From Adiantum capillus-veneris (lineage: Eukaryota; Streptophyta; Polypodiopsida; Polypodiales; Pteridaceae), in NCBI GenBank assembly GCA_014529385.2, contig CM043947.1, forward strand, positions 101,460,811-101,524,810: a stretch of DNA of 64,000 nucleotides, in the 5' to 3' direction. Below, piece after piece: positions 18,876-30,120 of this stretch. A program made the translations under genes and the position numbers. Under the pieces are notes generated by a model. That model was given only the letters and a program-made list of their open reading frames with translations, did not search any database and was not told where the DNA came from. Numbering within the stretch: position 1 is the stretch's first letter; the number at the start of each line of letters is the position of its first letter.

Positions 18876-19910
18876 AATGAGGATAAAAAACTTATAACCT
18901 GAACAACAAATTTAATATTCTATTGGCATTCTTCGTCTTATCTCTCTCTCTCTCTCTCTCTCTTTACCTCACATTCTCTAGTCATGTCCAATCCCCGCAC
19001 ACCTCGGTCTAGAGGTGCACGGAGATCAGAACCACCGGGTTATAATCTCGTCTTTATTGGTCAATACCTATATTTGTGGGTACAAGAAATCTACACACCC
19101 ACGTCTACATGATACTGCATGTAGTGGACAAAACCCCTTTGCGTCTTCTCTAGTTGTAGCACTTCACTTCATCTTAACATCTTTTCACAGTAGATCTTTT
19201 CACTGTTCGTCTAACTCTAAACCCTAAACCGTAAGTAATTCTTGCGTGGACTCGATCTAACGTAAATAAGCGTAAATCTAAATAAACGTAAATCTAACTA
19301 AAAATAAAGCTAAATCTAATTTAACGTAAGTCTAATGACTAGAGGTTGTCTAGATGGTCATTGTGTCGGGGATGTAGTGACTCTTGCCGCCCTGAAGATC
19401 CACCTTCTTCCCTATCTTCTGAAGACATTTCACCAGTACTTTTGGATCGACGGAGCCCACCATGAGTGAAGGCAGCAATACCCTATATTCCATTGAGGGC
19501 TTTCTTCACCCGCTTCATGCAGGCATCGCAGTCTATGGAGACCTAAATCTAATCTAATATAACGTAAATCTAAATCTAGCTTAAATAAACGTAAATCTAG
19601 TTAAAAATAAACCTAAATCTAATTTAATGTAAGTCTACATATAACCTAATCTTTAACGTCTTTTAAGATAGTTTCCTACGACGCTATAACTCTCTTCTTC
19701 TTGTGTGTGTGCGCGTGTGTGGATGTGTGTGCCAATAAAAAGAGATAAATGGTATAACCTTTCTATCACCCATGCCAAGTATGATAGATTGATTATGCCA
19801 TTTCCCTCTTGAATAATAGGTCTTGAGTTCAACTCCTCGTCGGCTAGATCTTTAGGTCTTTTAATTTTAATTAGTTTCCTACCACGTTAAATTAGTTTCT
19901 CTCTCTTTCT
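18876..19910. other. CACTA 5' region upstream of tnp2, with an embedded satellite monomer
   Basis: No coding sequence is supported here. At about 18939-18963 there is a CT microsatellite. At 18970-19073 lies a segment nearly identical to the ~180-bp satellite monomer found outside the element at 21291-21883, including CCCCGCACACCTCGGTCTAG. At 19240-19340 and 19550-19640 a short CTAAAT/ACGTAAATCTAA repeat occurs twice. The tnp2 promoter probably lies close to 18876-18960, but I see no clear TATA box. Confidence 0.6.
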
Positions 19911-20276
19911 CTCTCAATGTGTGTGCGTTTTTTTGCATCGTATGCATGTTTTCTCTCTCTTTTCCTCTCTCAATGTGTGCGTTTTTTGTTTATGCATGTT
20001 CTCTCTCTCTTTTCCTCTCTCAATGCGTGCGTTTTTTGTTTATGCATGCTCTCTCTCTCTTTTTCTCTCTCAATGTGTGTGTGCATTCTTTGTTTATGTA
20101 TGTGTGTGTGTGTGCGTTTTTGTTTTTGTTTGTACTCTCTCTCTCTCTCTCTCTCAAAAACACTATGTGTGTGTGTGTATGTGTGTGTGTGAGAGAGAGA
20201 GAGAGGGAGAGAGAAAGAGGGGAAGGGAACATGAGAATGAGGAGAGGGAAGGAGCATACCTGGCTCTCCTTCCTCT

Positions 20277-20321
<45 letters not shown>

Positions 20322-20325
20322 GAAG

Positions 20326-20360
<35 letters not shown>
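19905..20360. repeat. GT/CT microsatellite cluster inside the CACTA element
   Basis: An approximately 65-bp tandem repeat (TCTCTCTCTTTTCCTCTCTCAATG followed by TGTGCGTTTTTTGTTTATGCATG) runs from about 19905 to 20100. Then come (CT)n at about 20131-20154, (GT)n at 20281-20319 and (GA)n at 20329-20359. Long frames through it are repeat translations, not genes. Confidence 0.85.
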
Positions 20361-20362
<2 letters not shown>

Positions 20363-20461
20363 GGGAGAGCGTTACCTGCTCCTTGCTTGAGGGCGCCGAA
20401 AAACTTAGATCTGAGATCTGAGTTTTTGGGCGCGCTCGGTTATTTTTTTACCCCAGCCGGC

Positions 20462-20592
20462 ATCGCTATGAGCGTCGCTATAAGCGTCGCTATGAGCGTC
20501 GCAAATTTACAAAGAAATTTGCGACGCTCATAGTGACGCTCATAGCGACGCCGGGAAAAAAAATTTTGAGCGTCGCTGTGTGAGCGTCGCTA
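20462..20592. repeat. Right subterminal repeat cluster of the CACTA element
   Basis: Copies of ATGAGCGTCGCTAT and its complement, in the same style as the left end, sit within 150 bp of the right terminus. Together with the left cluster they define the likely binding region for the accessory protein. Confidence 0.85.
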
Positions 20593-20617
20593 ATATGAAG
20601 AGCCTCTTGTAGTGATT

Positions 20618-20873
20618 TGAGCACTTTGACATTGTAGACTGGGGTTTTGGGCCGTTCCGGACGCGATGGCACTGTCCATTTTTCCAAATTCCTCACTCTT
20701 TTTCTGTTGTTTTTGCTGTGTAAGTTTCTCCTATGAGCGAAGCTTCTGCTCCAATTTGTGATTGTATCTGGTATATTTTACCCATTTTGTGTGAGCTATT
20801 GTCCCATTGGTGTTGGCCCAAGCTCATTTGTATCTAAACATCAGAAGTTCTCCTCTTTTGAGCTGAGTTTTTT

Positions 20874-20925
<52 letters not shown>

Positions 20926-21018
20926 TGGAGTGGGCAAGTGGATAGTTTCTCTCCTCTCACTCCATAGGTGTGTTTCCTGTCTCGGCCAGGTGTGTTGTGT
21001 AAGCCGAGTGGTGCCCCA

Positions 21019-21054
<36 letters not shown>

Positions 21055-21290
21055 CTTCCCAAGAGTGTGTGTCGGGTCATTATAGAGGCGTTTTGTGTGT
21101 TTTCATCCCGCTCACAGCGTATGTGTTGGTCGTAGATTTTTTGTTTTGAAAAGATATAATACTTGGCATGTGCACAAGGACACGCCACCCTATCGTCCAT
21201 ACTTTATCTACCAATGATGCAATAAATAATTAAAACACTTTAGTTGTTAGAACTACACATTACTAAGTACATGACAATACATGACAACTT
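20618..21290. other. Flank with long GT microsatellites
   Basis: Unique AT-rich sequence with (TG)n at about 20876-20920 and 21019-21052. Frames across these runs are artefacts. The sequence from 20618 continues what was interrupted at 13582, so it belongs to the pre-insertion locus. Confidence 0.6.
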
Positions 21291-21883
21291 CACATTCTCT
21301 AGCCAGGCCCGATCCCCGCACACGTCGGTCTAGAGGTGCACTGAGATTAGTACCACAGGATAATAGTCTCGTCTTTATTGGTCAATGACTATATATTAAG
21401 GTTCTTTGTGTGCACTTTGGAAGTCTGATTGCCTTTTTTCAACTATTTGTTGCTAGCTCTAATAACCTCACATTCTCCAGCCAAGCCCGATCCCCGCACA
21501 CCTTGGTCTAAAGATGCACGGAGATTCGGACCACAGGTAATAATCTTGTCTTTATTGGTCAATGTCTATATATTAAGGTTCTTGAAGTCTGTGTGCACTT
21601 TGGAAGTCTGATTGCATTTTTTCAACTATTTGCTGCTAGCTCTAACAACCTCACATTCTCTAGCCAGGCCCAATCCCCGCGCATTTTTGGTCTAGAGGTG
21701 TACGGAGATTAGGACCACAAGGTAATAATCTCGTCTTTATCGGCCAGTGACTATATATTAAGGTTCTTGAATTCTGTGTGTACTTTGGAAATCCGATTGC
21801 GTTTTTCCAATTATTTGCTGCTAGCTCGAGCTCTAACAATCTCACATTCTCTAGCCATGTCCGATCCCCGCACACCTCGGTCT
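21291..21883. repeat. ~180-bp satellite array, four units
   Basis: Units start with CACATTCTC(T/C)AGCCA at 21291, 21469, 21652 and 21843 (spacings 178, 183, 191). Each contains GATCCCCGCACACCTCGGTCTAGAGGTGCACGGAGATT in variant form, a TCTTTATTGGTCAATG block and a TTTTTTCAACTATTTG(T/C)TGCTAGCTCTAA tail. The last unit is cut at 21883 by copia copy 2 and resumes at 27492. A further monomer sits inside the CACTA element at 18970. Confidence 0.85.
21879..21883 (+). other. Target-site duplication (left) of copia copy 2
   Basis: GGTCT precedes the 5' LTR and recurs at 27492-27496. Rejoining gives CCTCGGTCTAGAGGTGCACG, the uninterrupted satellite monomer, which confirms the boundaries. Confidence 0.95.
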
Positions 21884-22693
21884 TGTTAAGTATGGAGCCT
21901 GATTTACCCTTGTAATTTTCTGTGGTAAAAGCGCACATTTGTAAGGCCCCCATTATGAGGAGAAGCCATCGTGCATGAAGGAAAATCACTCACAGGAAAC
22001 CAAAATTTTCACGGACAAGAATCAGGGGCAACTTTAAAGGCCTCGGGGGTGGAGGCCCCCGAGACTATTTTTTTCGCCGGAATATTATGGCCGGACATCG
22101 GCCGGAAAGTGGTCGGAAAACAACCGGTCGGTTGGTCGGTGGCCGGTGCCACCGGTGGTCGGAAGTCAATGGCCGATGGCAAGTGGTCGGAAGTCAATGG
22201 CCGGTGGCCGGTGGTCGGAAGTCAATGGCCGGTGGCCGGTGGCCGAATTCAAAAGCGGACTTGTCTTCTCAAGGGCGGCCACACATGGGCGGATTGGAGG
22301 GTCCGATTTGGACTTATTCGCACAAGGGCGGCTACACATGGCTGTCTCTCATAAGAGAGGGCAGCCCTTTTGGCCTATAAAAGGAGGCCATTTCTACACA
22401 CATTTCATAGTGTGAAGTTGATGCAACAAGGTGAGTGTGAGGTGGTGAGAGTGAAGCAAGGCGGGAGCTCCATTAAGGGTATAATCCCTTTGTAAACTAC
22501 TTCTTGTTTTGAAGTACTAAACCCATTGAGTGGCTGCTTTCCCGTGGACGTAGCCCACATTGGGTGAACCACGTATATCGTGTGTACTCTCTCTCTCTCT
22601 CTCTCTACTCTATAATCTCGTGTATATAAATCTGTCTCTCTCCATTAAGTAATCTACTCAATTATCTATTTAGCTACGTCTTATTTCCTAACA
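21884..22693 (+). repeat. 5' LTR of copia copy 2
   Basis: Matches the copy 1 LTR, with a shorter and rearranged GGCCGGTGG minisatellite (about 22086-22250) containing a GGTGCCACCGGTGG variant. The TATA box (22376-22383) is intact, and the CT run is about 22586-22606. Confidence 0.93.
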
Positions 22694-22766
22694 ACTGGTA
22701 TCAGAGCAAGGTTTTCTCATAGGGAAATTATCTCAAGGAAAGGATTCCTTGAATTGAGTGGGAGTT

Positions 22767-25700
22767 ATGGCGGAGGAAGGGAAGCTCAAGATTGAGAATT
22801 TCAACAGCAAAAACTACCAATATTGGAAGATGTAGATTGAAGACTATCTCTACCAGAAGGACCTCTATTTGCCACTAGGCGGTCTTGCGAAGAAGCCCGC
22901 AACAATGGCAGATGAAGCATTGATTGTCCTTGATCGAAAGGCACTGGGAACAATCCGGTTAAGCTTGGCGTCAACGGTGGCCTTCAATGTTTCGGAGATG
23001 AAAACCACGGAGGACTTGATGAAGTCACTTGACGACTTCTACGAGAAACCATCGGCATCCAATAAGGTATTTCTTATGAAGCGCTTGTTCAATTTAAAGA
23101 TGGCAGAGAATGGTTCAGTTGCAGAACACCTAAATGACTTTAACACAAACATAAGTCAACTTCGATCATTGAAAATCAATTTAGATGACGAAGTGCGAGC
23201 TCTCCTTATACTATCATCTCTACCGGATAGTTGGGACAGCCTTGTGATGGCTGTAAGTAATTCTATCTCTGGCACAAATACTCTTAAGTTTGATGATGTT
23301 GTGGGTGTTCTCCTAAGCGAGGAAATGCCAAGGAGAAGCACAGGAGAATCATCAAGTGCTGCACTATCAGTGGAAACAGGAGGAAGGCTTAAGGAGAGGT
23401 TCAAAAACCAAAAGGGTCGTGATCTCTCAAGGCGGAGCAAGTCACGCACAAAGTCAGTTCTTGAATGTTGGAGCTGCGGCAAGAAGGGCCACGTCAAGAA
23501 CGATTGTTGGTCCAAGAAGAAGAAGGAGACAGAGTCTCAAAACAACAAGCCAACATCGGAGGCCAATGTGGCAGGTAAAGTAGAACAAGATGCTCTAATT
23601 CTCTCATTAGACAATGTGTCTAATTCCTGGATAGTAGATTCCAGGGCTTCATTCCATGCGACACCACACAAGCAACATTTCCAAGACTACACCAAAGGTA
23701 ATTTTGGGTATGTATACTTGGGAGATGATGAAGCTTGTGAGATTGTCGGCAAAGATACAGTTTCTGTCAAAACTGCTAACGGAAATGAATGGAAGCTTAA
23801 AGACGTTAGGCATGTTCCTTCTCTTCACAAAAATTTGATCTCTACAGGACAATTGGACGATGAAGGTCACAACATTGCATTCGGAAACAAACGGTGGAAG
23901 ATCTCAAAGGGATCTTTGGTGGTTGCCAAGGGTGAAAAAGTCGGTACACTTTACTTGTGTACTATTAGCACGCAACCTTCAGCTTGTGCAGCAACTACAG
24001 AAGTTGACAGTGCGGTGTGGCACTACCGACTTGGGCATATGAGTGCCAAAGGAATGCAAATCCTTCAAACAAAGAAGCTTCTACCAGGTTTGAAAGAAGT
24101 GGACTTAGAGTTCTGTGAAGATTGTGTTTATGGTAAACAAAAGAGGGTAAAATTTCAAAAATCAGGAAATGAAAGAAAAAATAAAAAACTTGAGTTGGTT
24201 CATTCTGATGTTTGGGGTCCTGCAAGTACACCATCACTTGGTGGCTCATTGTACTATGCAACATTCATAGACGATGCGACTAGAAAAACATGGGTTTATG
24301 TCATGAAGAATAAATCCGATGTATTTTCCATATTTCAAAGGTGGAAAGCCTTTGTGGAGAATGAAACAGGTACCAAGGTTAAATGCCTCAGATCCGACAA
24401 TGGAGGCGAATATTGCAGCCAAGCTTTTGAAAGCTTTTGTGCTAGCAATGGCATTCGGAGGCAAAGGACAACCCCAAGGACACCTCAACAAAATGGGATT
24501 TCGTAAAGGATGAACAGGACAATCATGGAACGAGCACGAAGCATGCGGCTACATGCAGGCCTACCGCTTGAGCTTTGGGCGGAAGCTGTAAGTACGTATG
24601 TGTACTTAATCAATCGGTCACCCTCAACGGCATTGGATGGGGGAGTTCCAGAAGAGGCATGGACAGGTAAACTGGTGAATTATGCATTTTTCAAAGTGTT
24701 TGGGTGTGAGGCTTTCATGCACATAGATAGAAGCCTAAGATCAAAGTTAGATGCAAAGTCCAAAAAGTGTTTCTTCATTGGCTATGGAGAAGGAGACTTT
24801 GGGTATCGCCTATGGAATCCTGGAGATGGTAAAATCTTAAGGAGTAGGGATGTAATTTTTAACGAACAAAATATGTACAAAGATTACTTGGAAAGAAAAC
24901 AAACAAAAGAAACAAGTGATGAGTACATGGAGCTTGAGGACGGTGAAGACTCAAGGACTGCAAACGGTGACAATGTGCAACAACGTCAACCAAATGAGGA
25001 GCCTCAACCTATTCCCCGAAGATCTACAAGAGCAAGTAGACCTCCAGAAAGGTTTGTTCCTTCCTTCAACCATCTCTTGATCTCAGATTCTGGAGAGCCG
25101 GAATCATATGAAGAAGCTATGCAACATGAATCCAAAGAAGAATGGACGAAGAGCATGCAAGTGGAGATGGACTCACTACATCGCAACCAAACATGGGAGT
25201 TGGTTGAGTTGCCTAAAGGTAAGCGGGCACTTCAAAACAAATGGGTGTACAAGCTGAAGGAAGAAGAAGGTGGGAAGAAAAGGTATAAGTCTAGGCTTGT
25301 GGTAAAAGGGTTTTCTCAAAAGAAAGGTATTGACTTCAATGAAATATTTTCTCCTGTTGTAAAAATGAACTCAATTAGGCTTGTCTTAAGCCTTGTGGCT
25401 GCTCATGATCTAAATCTCGAGCAAATGGATGTAAATACGGCATTCCCTCACGGTGACTTAGAGGAGGAAATCTACATGCTTCAACCAAAGTATGAAGTAA
25501 AAGGTAAGGAGAAAATGGTTTGCAGATTAAAGAAGAGCTTGTATGGTTTAAAGGAAGCATCAAGACAATGGTACTTGAAGTTTGATCGATGGATGTTGGA
25601 TCATGGATTCACAAGATGCAACTCGGATCACTGCGTCTACACGGAGAATTTGGGAGATGGGAAATTCATCATCCTAATGTTGTATGTTGATGACGTGTTG

Positions 25701-26645
25701 ATTGCAAGTGCTAACATGCAGGACATCAAAGACCTAAAAGAGGAGCTGTCCAAATCTTTTTCAATGAAAGATTTAGGTGCTACAAAGAGGATACTTGGTA
25801 TGAAAATATCAAGGGACAGGACGAAGAAGACAATAAAGCTATCTCAAGAAGATTACATCAAGAAGGTACTAGAAAGGTTTGCAATGCAAAATGCAAAACC
25901 AGTTTCTACACCTTTGGGTGGTCATTTTAAACTAACGAAGGATATGTGTCCAAAGACACAAGAGGAGATAGCCTATATGTCTAAAGTTCCATATGCTGCA
26001 GCGGTAGGTTCTCTAATGTATGCTATGGTTTGGACAAGGCCAGACATTGCACATGCAGTGGGAGTTGTGAGTAGGTTCATGGACAACCCAGGTAAAGAGC
26101 ATTGGCAAGCTGTGAAGTGGATACTTAGGTATCTAAAAGGGACAACAACAAATGCTTTGTATTTTGGAGGAACTGATATTTTTCTAGAAGGGTATTCTGA
26201 TGCAGATATGGCAGGTGACAAAGATACTTGAAGGAGCACTACTGGCTATGTGTTCACGGTTGGAGGCACACCAGTAAGCTGGGCTTCAAAGCTGCAGAAA
26301 GTGGTTTCACTTTCTACCACGGAAGCAGAGTATGTAGCAATGACGGAGGCAAGCAAAGAAATTATGTGGCTTCACAGATTCTTAGAAGAGCTTGGATTCA
26401 AACAAGACAATTGTGTCTTGTACAGTGATAGCCAAAGTGCTATCCATCTTGCGAAGAAATCAGCCTTTCATTCAAGGACAAAGCACATTGAGGTGAGATA
26501 TCACTTCATACGCACTCTTTTGGAAGAGGGACAACTAAAGCTAGGAAAGGTGCATACAAGTGAAAATCCTGCAGACATGTTTACAAAGGTGGTCAACAAG
26601 GAGAAGTTGAGCTTTTGCTCATCTTCAATCGGCATTCAAGGATAA
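22767..26645 (+). pseudogene. Copia gag-pol of copy 2, three nonsense codons
   Basis: Collinear with the 1,293-residue polyprotein of copy 1 apart from a 3-bp deletion in RT (loss of Gly after LQPK). Stop codons are TAG at 22833-22835 (codon 23), TAA at 24504-24506 (codon 580, the position of the integrase catalytic Glu) and TGA at 26229-26231 (start of RNase H). The protease motif DSGA is changed to DSRA at codon 293. The zinc knuckle (CWSCGKKGHVKNDC), the integrase HHCC residues and YVDD are kept. The two long open pieces, 22869-24506 and 24510-26231, are fragments of this one broken gene and not separate genes. Confidence 0.95.
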
Positions 26646-26705
26646 GAAGCCAGAATGGAAAGCAGTCACAGGTTTGGTTTGGAGATCAGTCTCCAAGTGG
26701 GAGAT

Positions 26706-27491
26706 TGTTAAGTATGGAGCCTTGATTTACCCTTGGAATTTTCTGTGGTAAAAGCGCACATTTGTAAGGCCCCCATTATGAGGAGAAGCCATCGTGCATG
26801 AAGGAAAATCACTCACCGGAAACCAAAATTTTCACGGACAAGAATCAGGGGCAACTTTCAAGGCCTCGGGGGCCTCCGCCCCCGAAACTTTTTTTTCGCC
26901 GGAATATTATGGCCGGACGGCGGCCAGAAAGTGGTCAAAAAACAATCGGTCGGTTGGCCGATGGCCGGTAGTCAATGGCCGATGGCCGGTGGTCGGAAGT
27001 CACTGGCCGGTGGCCAGTGGCCGAATTCAATGGCCGGTGGCCGAATTCAAAAGCGGACTTGTCTTCTCAAGGGCGGCCACACATGGGCGGATTGGAGGGT
27101 CCGATTTGGACTTATTCGCACAAGGGCGGCTACGCATGGCTGTCTCTCATAAGAGAGACCAGCCCTTTTGGCCTAGAAAAGGAGGCCATTTCTACACACA
27201 TTTCATAGTGTGAAGTTGATGCAACAAGGTGAGTGTGAGGTGGTGAGAGTGAAGCAAGGTGGGAGCTCCATTAAGGGTATAATCCCTTTGTAAACTACTT
27301 CTTGTTTTGAAGTACTAAAGCCATTGAGTGGCTGCTTTCCCGTGGACGTAGCCCACATTGGGTGAACCACGTATATTGTGTGTACTCTCTCTCTCTCTCT
27401 CTCTACTCTATAATCTCGTGTATATAAATTTATCTCTCTCCATTAAGTAATCTACTCAATTATCGATTTAGCTACGTCTTATTTCCTAACA
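26706..27491 (+). repeat. 3' LTR of copia copy 2
   Basis: Same LTR family, but the TATA box reads TAGAAAAG (27174-27181) and the six-base loop of the upstream hairpin is inverted (CCTCCG at 26873-26878 instead of CGGAGG). It ends CTAACA at 27491, followed by GGTCT. Confidence 0.93.
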
Positions 27492-28148
27492 GGTCTAGAG
27501 GTGCACGAAGATTAGGACAACAGGTTCAATGACTATATGTTAGTGTTTTTGAAGTTTGTGTGCGCCTAAGCTAACCTATAACCAAATTAAACCTAACCTA
27601 TAACTTCACCTATAACAAAACCTAACCAAAGTCTGTTTGCGTTTTTTAAAGTACACGAATCATTCTTGAAATCCATTTGCGTTTTTTCTACTATTTGTTG
27701 CTAGCTCCAACTTATAATCTAACATAGCCTATAACCTAAACGTAACCTAACCAAATGTAACTTAGCTTATAACCTAAACCTAACCTATAACCTAACCTAA
27801 CTGAAATCTGTTTTCATTTTTAGTACATGAGTCATCTTCGAAGTCCGTTTGCATTTTTTCTAGTATTCATTTTCCGCTAGCTCTAACCTAAGCTATAACT
27901 TAAACCTAACATAACGTATAACCTAAACCTAACCTATAGGCTAACCTAACCGAAGTCCGTTTGTCTTTTTTGAATTACATGAGTCATCTTCGAAGTTCGT
28001 TTGTATTTTTTCTACTATTTGTCGCTAGCTCTAATTTAACCTATAACCTAAACCTAGTATCATCTAACCTATAACCTAAACCTAACCTATAGCCTAACCT
28101 AACCGAAGTTCGATTGCGTTTTTAGAAGTACACAAGTCTTCTTCGTTT
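27492..28148. repeat. Satellite tail and CCTAA-rich degenerate repeats
   Basis: After the end of the interrupted satellite monomer (to about 27560), a degenerate repeat of roughly 150-190 bp runs four times. Each unit has two CGAAGT(C/T)CGTTTGCGTTTTTT blocks, a TTTCTACTATTTGTTGCTAGCTCTAA segment shared with the 180-bp satellite, and a run of CCTATAACCTAAACCTAAC. The runs resemble decayed plant telomere repeat (CCCTAAA) on the + strand. No coding sequence is seen. Confidence 0.75.
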
Positions 28149-28800
28149 GGCCGCTAATAGATGGACGTTGCGTTTGGACAGTTAGAACTTACGGTATGGT
28201 GTGTAAAGCCGCTTAGGTTAGGTTGCTCTGAATTGGATTAGGATAGCAATTAGCCATTTCAATCCTCTTAGGGCTAGCCACCTAGGGTTAGCGTCTTAGA
28301 ACTAGTGTTGCTTTAGCCGCTAATAGATGGCCGTATTTTGGAGTGTTAGGGTGCGCTATGTAAAGTTGCCTAGGTTTGGCCGCTCCAAATTGGATTAATG
28401 TAGCATTTTTTTATTTCAATCTGCTTAGGGCTAGCCACTCACGGTTCTATGGATCTGGTTTGGCCGCTAATAGATGGCGCACCGTGTTCGGACGGTTAGG
28501 ACATACTATGTAAAGCTGCTAAGGTAAAGAGCTTTAAAACATATTAGGATATCGTTAGGCCATTTAGTCTGCTTAGGGATAGCTGCTAAGGGTTATTGGC
28601 TTTAGATTAGCGACTTTTGTTTTGGTCGCTAATACATTACTATATTTGGAGTGTTAGGGTAGGCTATGTAAATCCGCTTAGGTTTGGCAACTTTTTATTT
28701 GGTCGCTCCAAATCCAATTAGTGTAGCGCTTGACCATTTCAATCTTCTAATAGGGTTAGAGGGTTATGGTTTAGATGTTGGTAGATAGTCGTGTTTGGAC
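28149..28800. repeat. ~160-bp degenerate tandem repeat, four units
   Basis: Units start (A/G)G(C/T)CGCTAAT at 28149, 28315, 28462 and 28624. Each carries GCTATGTAAAGCCGCTTAGGTT-type and GCTTAGGGCTAGCCAC-type blocks. Spacing is 166, 147 and 162 bp. Short CTTAGG/TTAGGG words suggest mixing with telomere-like sequence. Confidence 0.75.
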
Positions 28801-29110
28801 GTTTCACCGATAAGTGCTTAGATTAACATAAAAGTACATAAGTTCTAACTATCCGAACACAACATCCATCTATAACCTAAACATGAGTTAACATAACATA
28901 TAACATAACCTAACCTTTTACGTACAATCTATAACCTAACTTGTTGCCTAAACTTGACCTATAATCTAGCTAATCTATCCTATAACCTAACTCATAACTT
29001 AATTTAACATTTAATGTAAACCTAACTTAGAACCTATCCTATAAGCTAACCTAACCTAACATAACTTAACATATAACCTAACTTATAACTTAACATATAA
29101 CCTAATATAT
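28801..29110. repeat. CCTAAC/CTATAAC telomere-like run
   Basis: Irregular AACCTATAACCTAACC words fill this stretch. The C-rich strand is on top, as in 27560-28140. The departures from CCCTAAA are too many for a functional telomere. Confidence 0.65.
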
Positions 29111-30120
29111 GATCTAAACTAAACCTAATCGAAATCTCATTAGTTGCATAATTTCAAAAACGACATAATTCAAAATGAAATTTCTTCAAAACAATATTTT
29201 TTCATAAACCAAAACGAATTTTTTTCATAATTCAAAATGGAATTTCACAACACCAACCATAATTTTGTTTAAAGCATTGAAAGTTTAAAGCATGAAATTT
29301 CTTTTATCAATATGCAAATTAATTTAAATAAATTCAATATGCATTAAAAGTTCAAGCCCTCACATGCGGCCTATTTGAGTAAGAAAAGGTGTTGTAAGCG
29401 TCCTCGAACTTGCAAAGACGCACACACACACCGTGTTAAACCCTAAACCATAATCCTACAAGTAAACTTGAAAACAATCTCACCTTAGTGCTATGGAGTA
29501 GTCCACGAGCAAGATTAGCACCTCCGACAACTTGTTTCGCACCAGATTTGTACGAGGTGAGGAGGAAGAGAGCAAGAGAAAAGGTGCAAGAAAGAAGAGA
29601 AATGCGCAGAGAAAGCCCATGATTTGTCTTTTGCAGGGTCCGACGGAACAAGCGTCGAAAAAAGCATTCGAACAGACGTAGGAACGTGCATCAAAACAGG
29701 TGTCGGAAAATACATCGGAACACAAAATTGAAATTTTTAAAAAACTTCATCTCCCTCCATACTTACCTACACATATACCGTCGCCCGCCATTGACGTCGA
29801 TAATTTGACCCAAAATTTAAGTGACCTCTTGTAGTACTTTCAAAACAGTTTTAGTACTTTCTTCTATTCTCTTAAAAAATCACAAAGAATTTGTCTTTTT
29901 TTTAAATAATTATACAAAAAATGATAGATATTTCATTAATAAATTAATTGAACACCCACTTGATTAACATAAAAATTATTGTGTATGAAAAGATAGTAAG
30001 AGGGAAAAAAGTTGATACAAAAAAAGAGAAGGGTATAAAAAAAGAGTAAAAAACCCCTCTTTAAAGTTAAAAAATAAAATGTTAAAACAAATATTCAAAA
30101 TAAAATGTTAAAATGTGATT
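29111..30120. other. AT-rich stretch without a supported gene
   Basis: AT-rich DNA separates the two telomere-like blocks. Overlapping minus-strand frames at 29436-29725 are Ser/Leu-rich, have no recognisable motif and lie in alternative frames of the same DNA, so I do not call a gene. Confidence 0.5.

Larger units (their letters stand above)
13583..20614 (-). mobile_element. CACTA (En/Spm-type) DNA transposon with intact ends
   Basis: The 7,032-bp element has perfect 12-bp terminal inverted repeats, CACTACAAGAGG at 13583-13594 and CCTCTTGTAGTG at 20603-20614. A 3-bp duplication ATT flanks it at 13580-13582 and 20615-20617, exactly as expected for CACTA elements. Both ends carry many copies of an AGCGACGCTCATA-type subterminal repeat in both orientations (13609-13830 and 20462-20592). 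Two minus-strand genes are inside: a tnp2 transposase (15759-18875) and a downstream accessory gene (14173-15486). The accessory gene looks intact, but tnp2 has a nonsense codon and a frameshift, so the element should move only with transposase supplied by another copy. Confidence 0.95.
21884..27491 (+). mobile_element. Ty1-copia element, copy 2, complete but inactivated
   Basis: A 5,608-bp element of the same family as copy 1, with LTRs at 21884-22693 (810 bp) and 26706-27491 (786 bp), primer site at 22696 and purine tract before the 3' LTR. The LTRs differ from each other at many places: minisatellite length, hairpin loop, TATA box and scattered substitutions. It is therefore older than copy 1, whose LTRs are almost the same. 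Its gag-pol frame has three stop codons. Target duplications are still perfect. Confidence 0.95.

Noticed and set aside
19917-20421. Long overlapping frames rich in Cys/Val/Leu/Ser and Arg/Glu
   Set aside because: They translate GT, CT and GA microsatellites. All frames stay open because the repeats contain no stop codon.
22869-26231. Two separate copia genes in copy 2
   Set aside because: Alignment with copy 1 shows one gene interrupted by in-frame stop codons.
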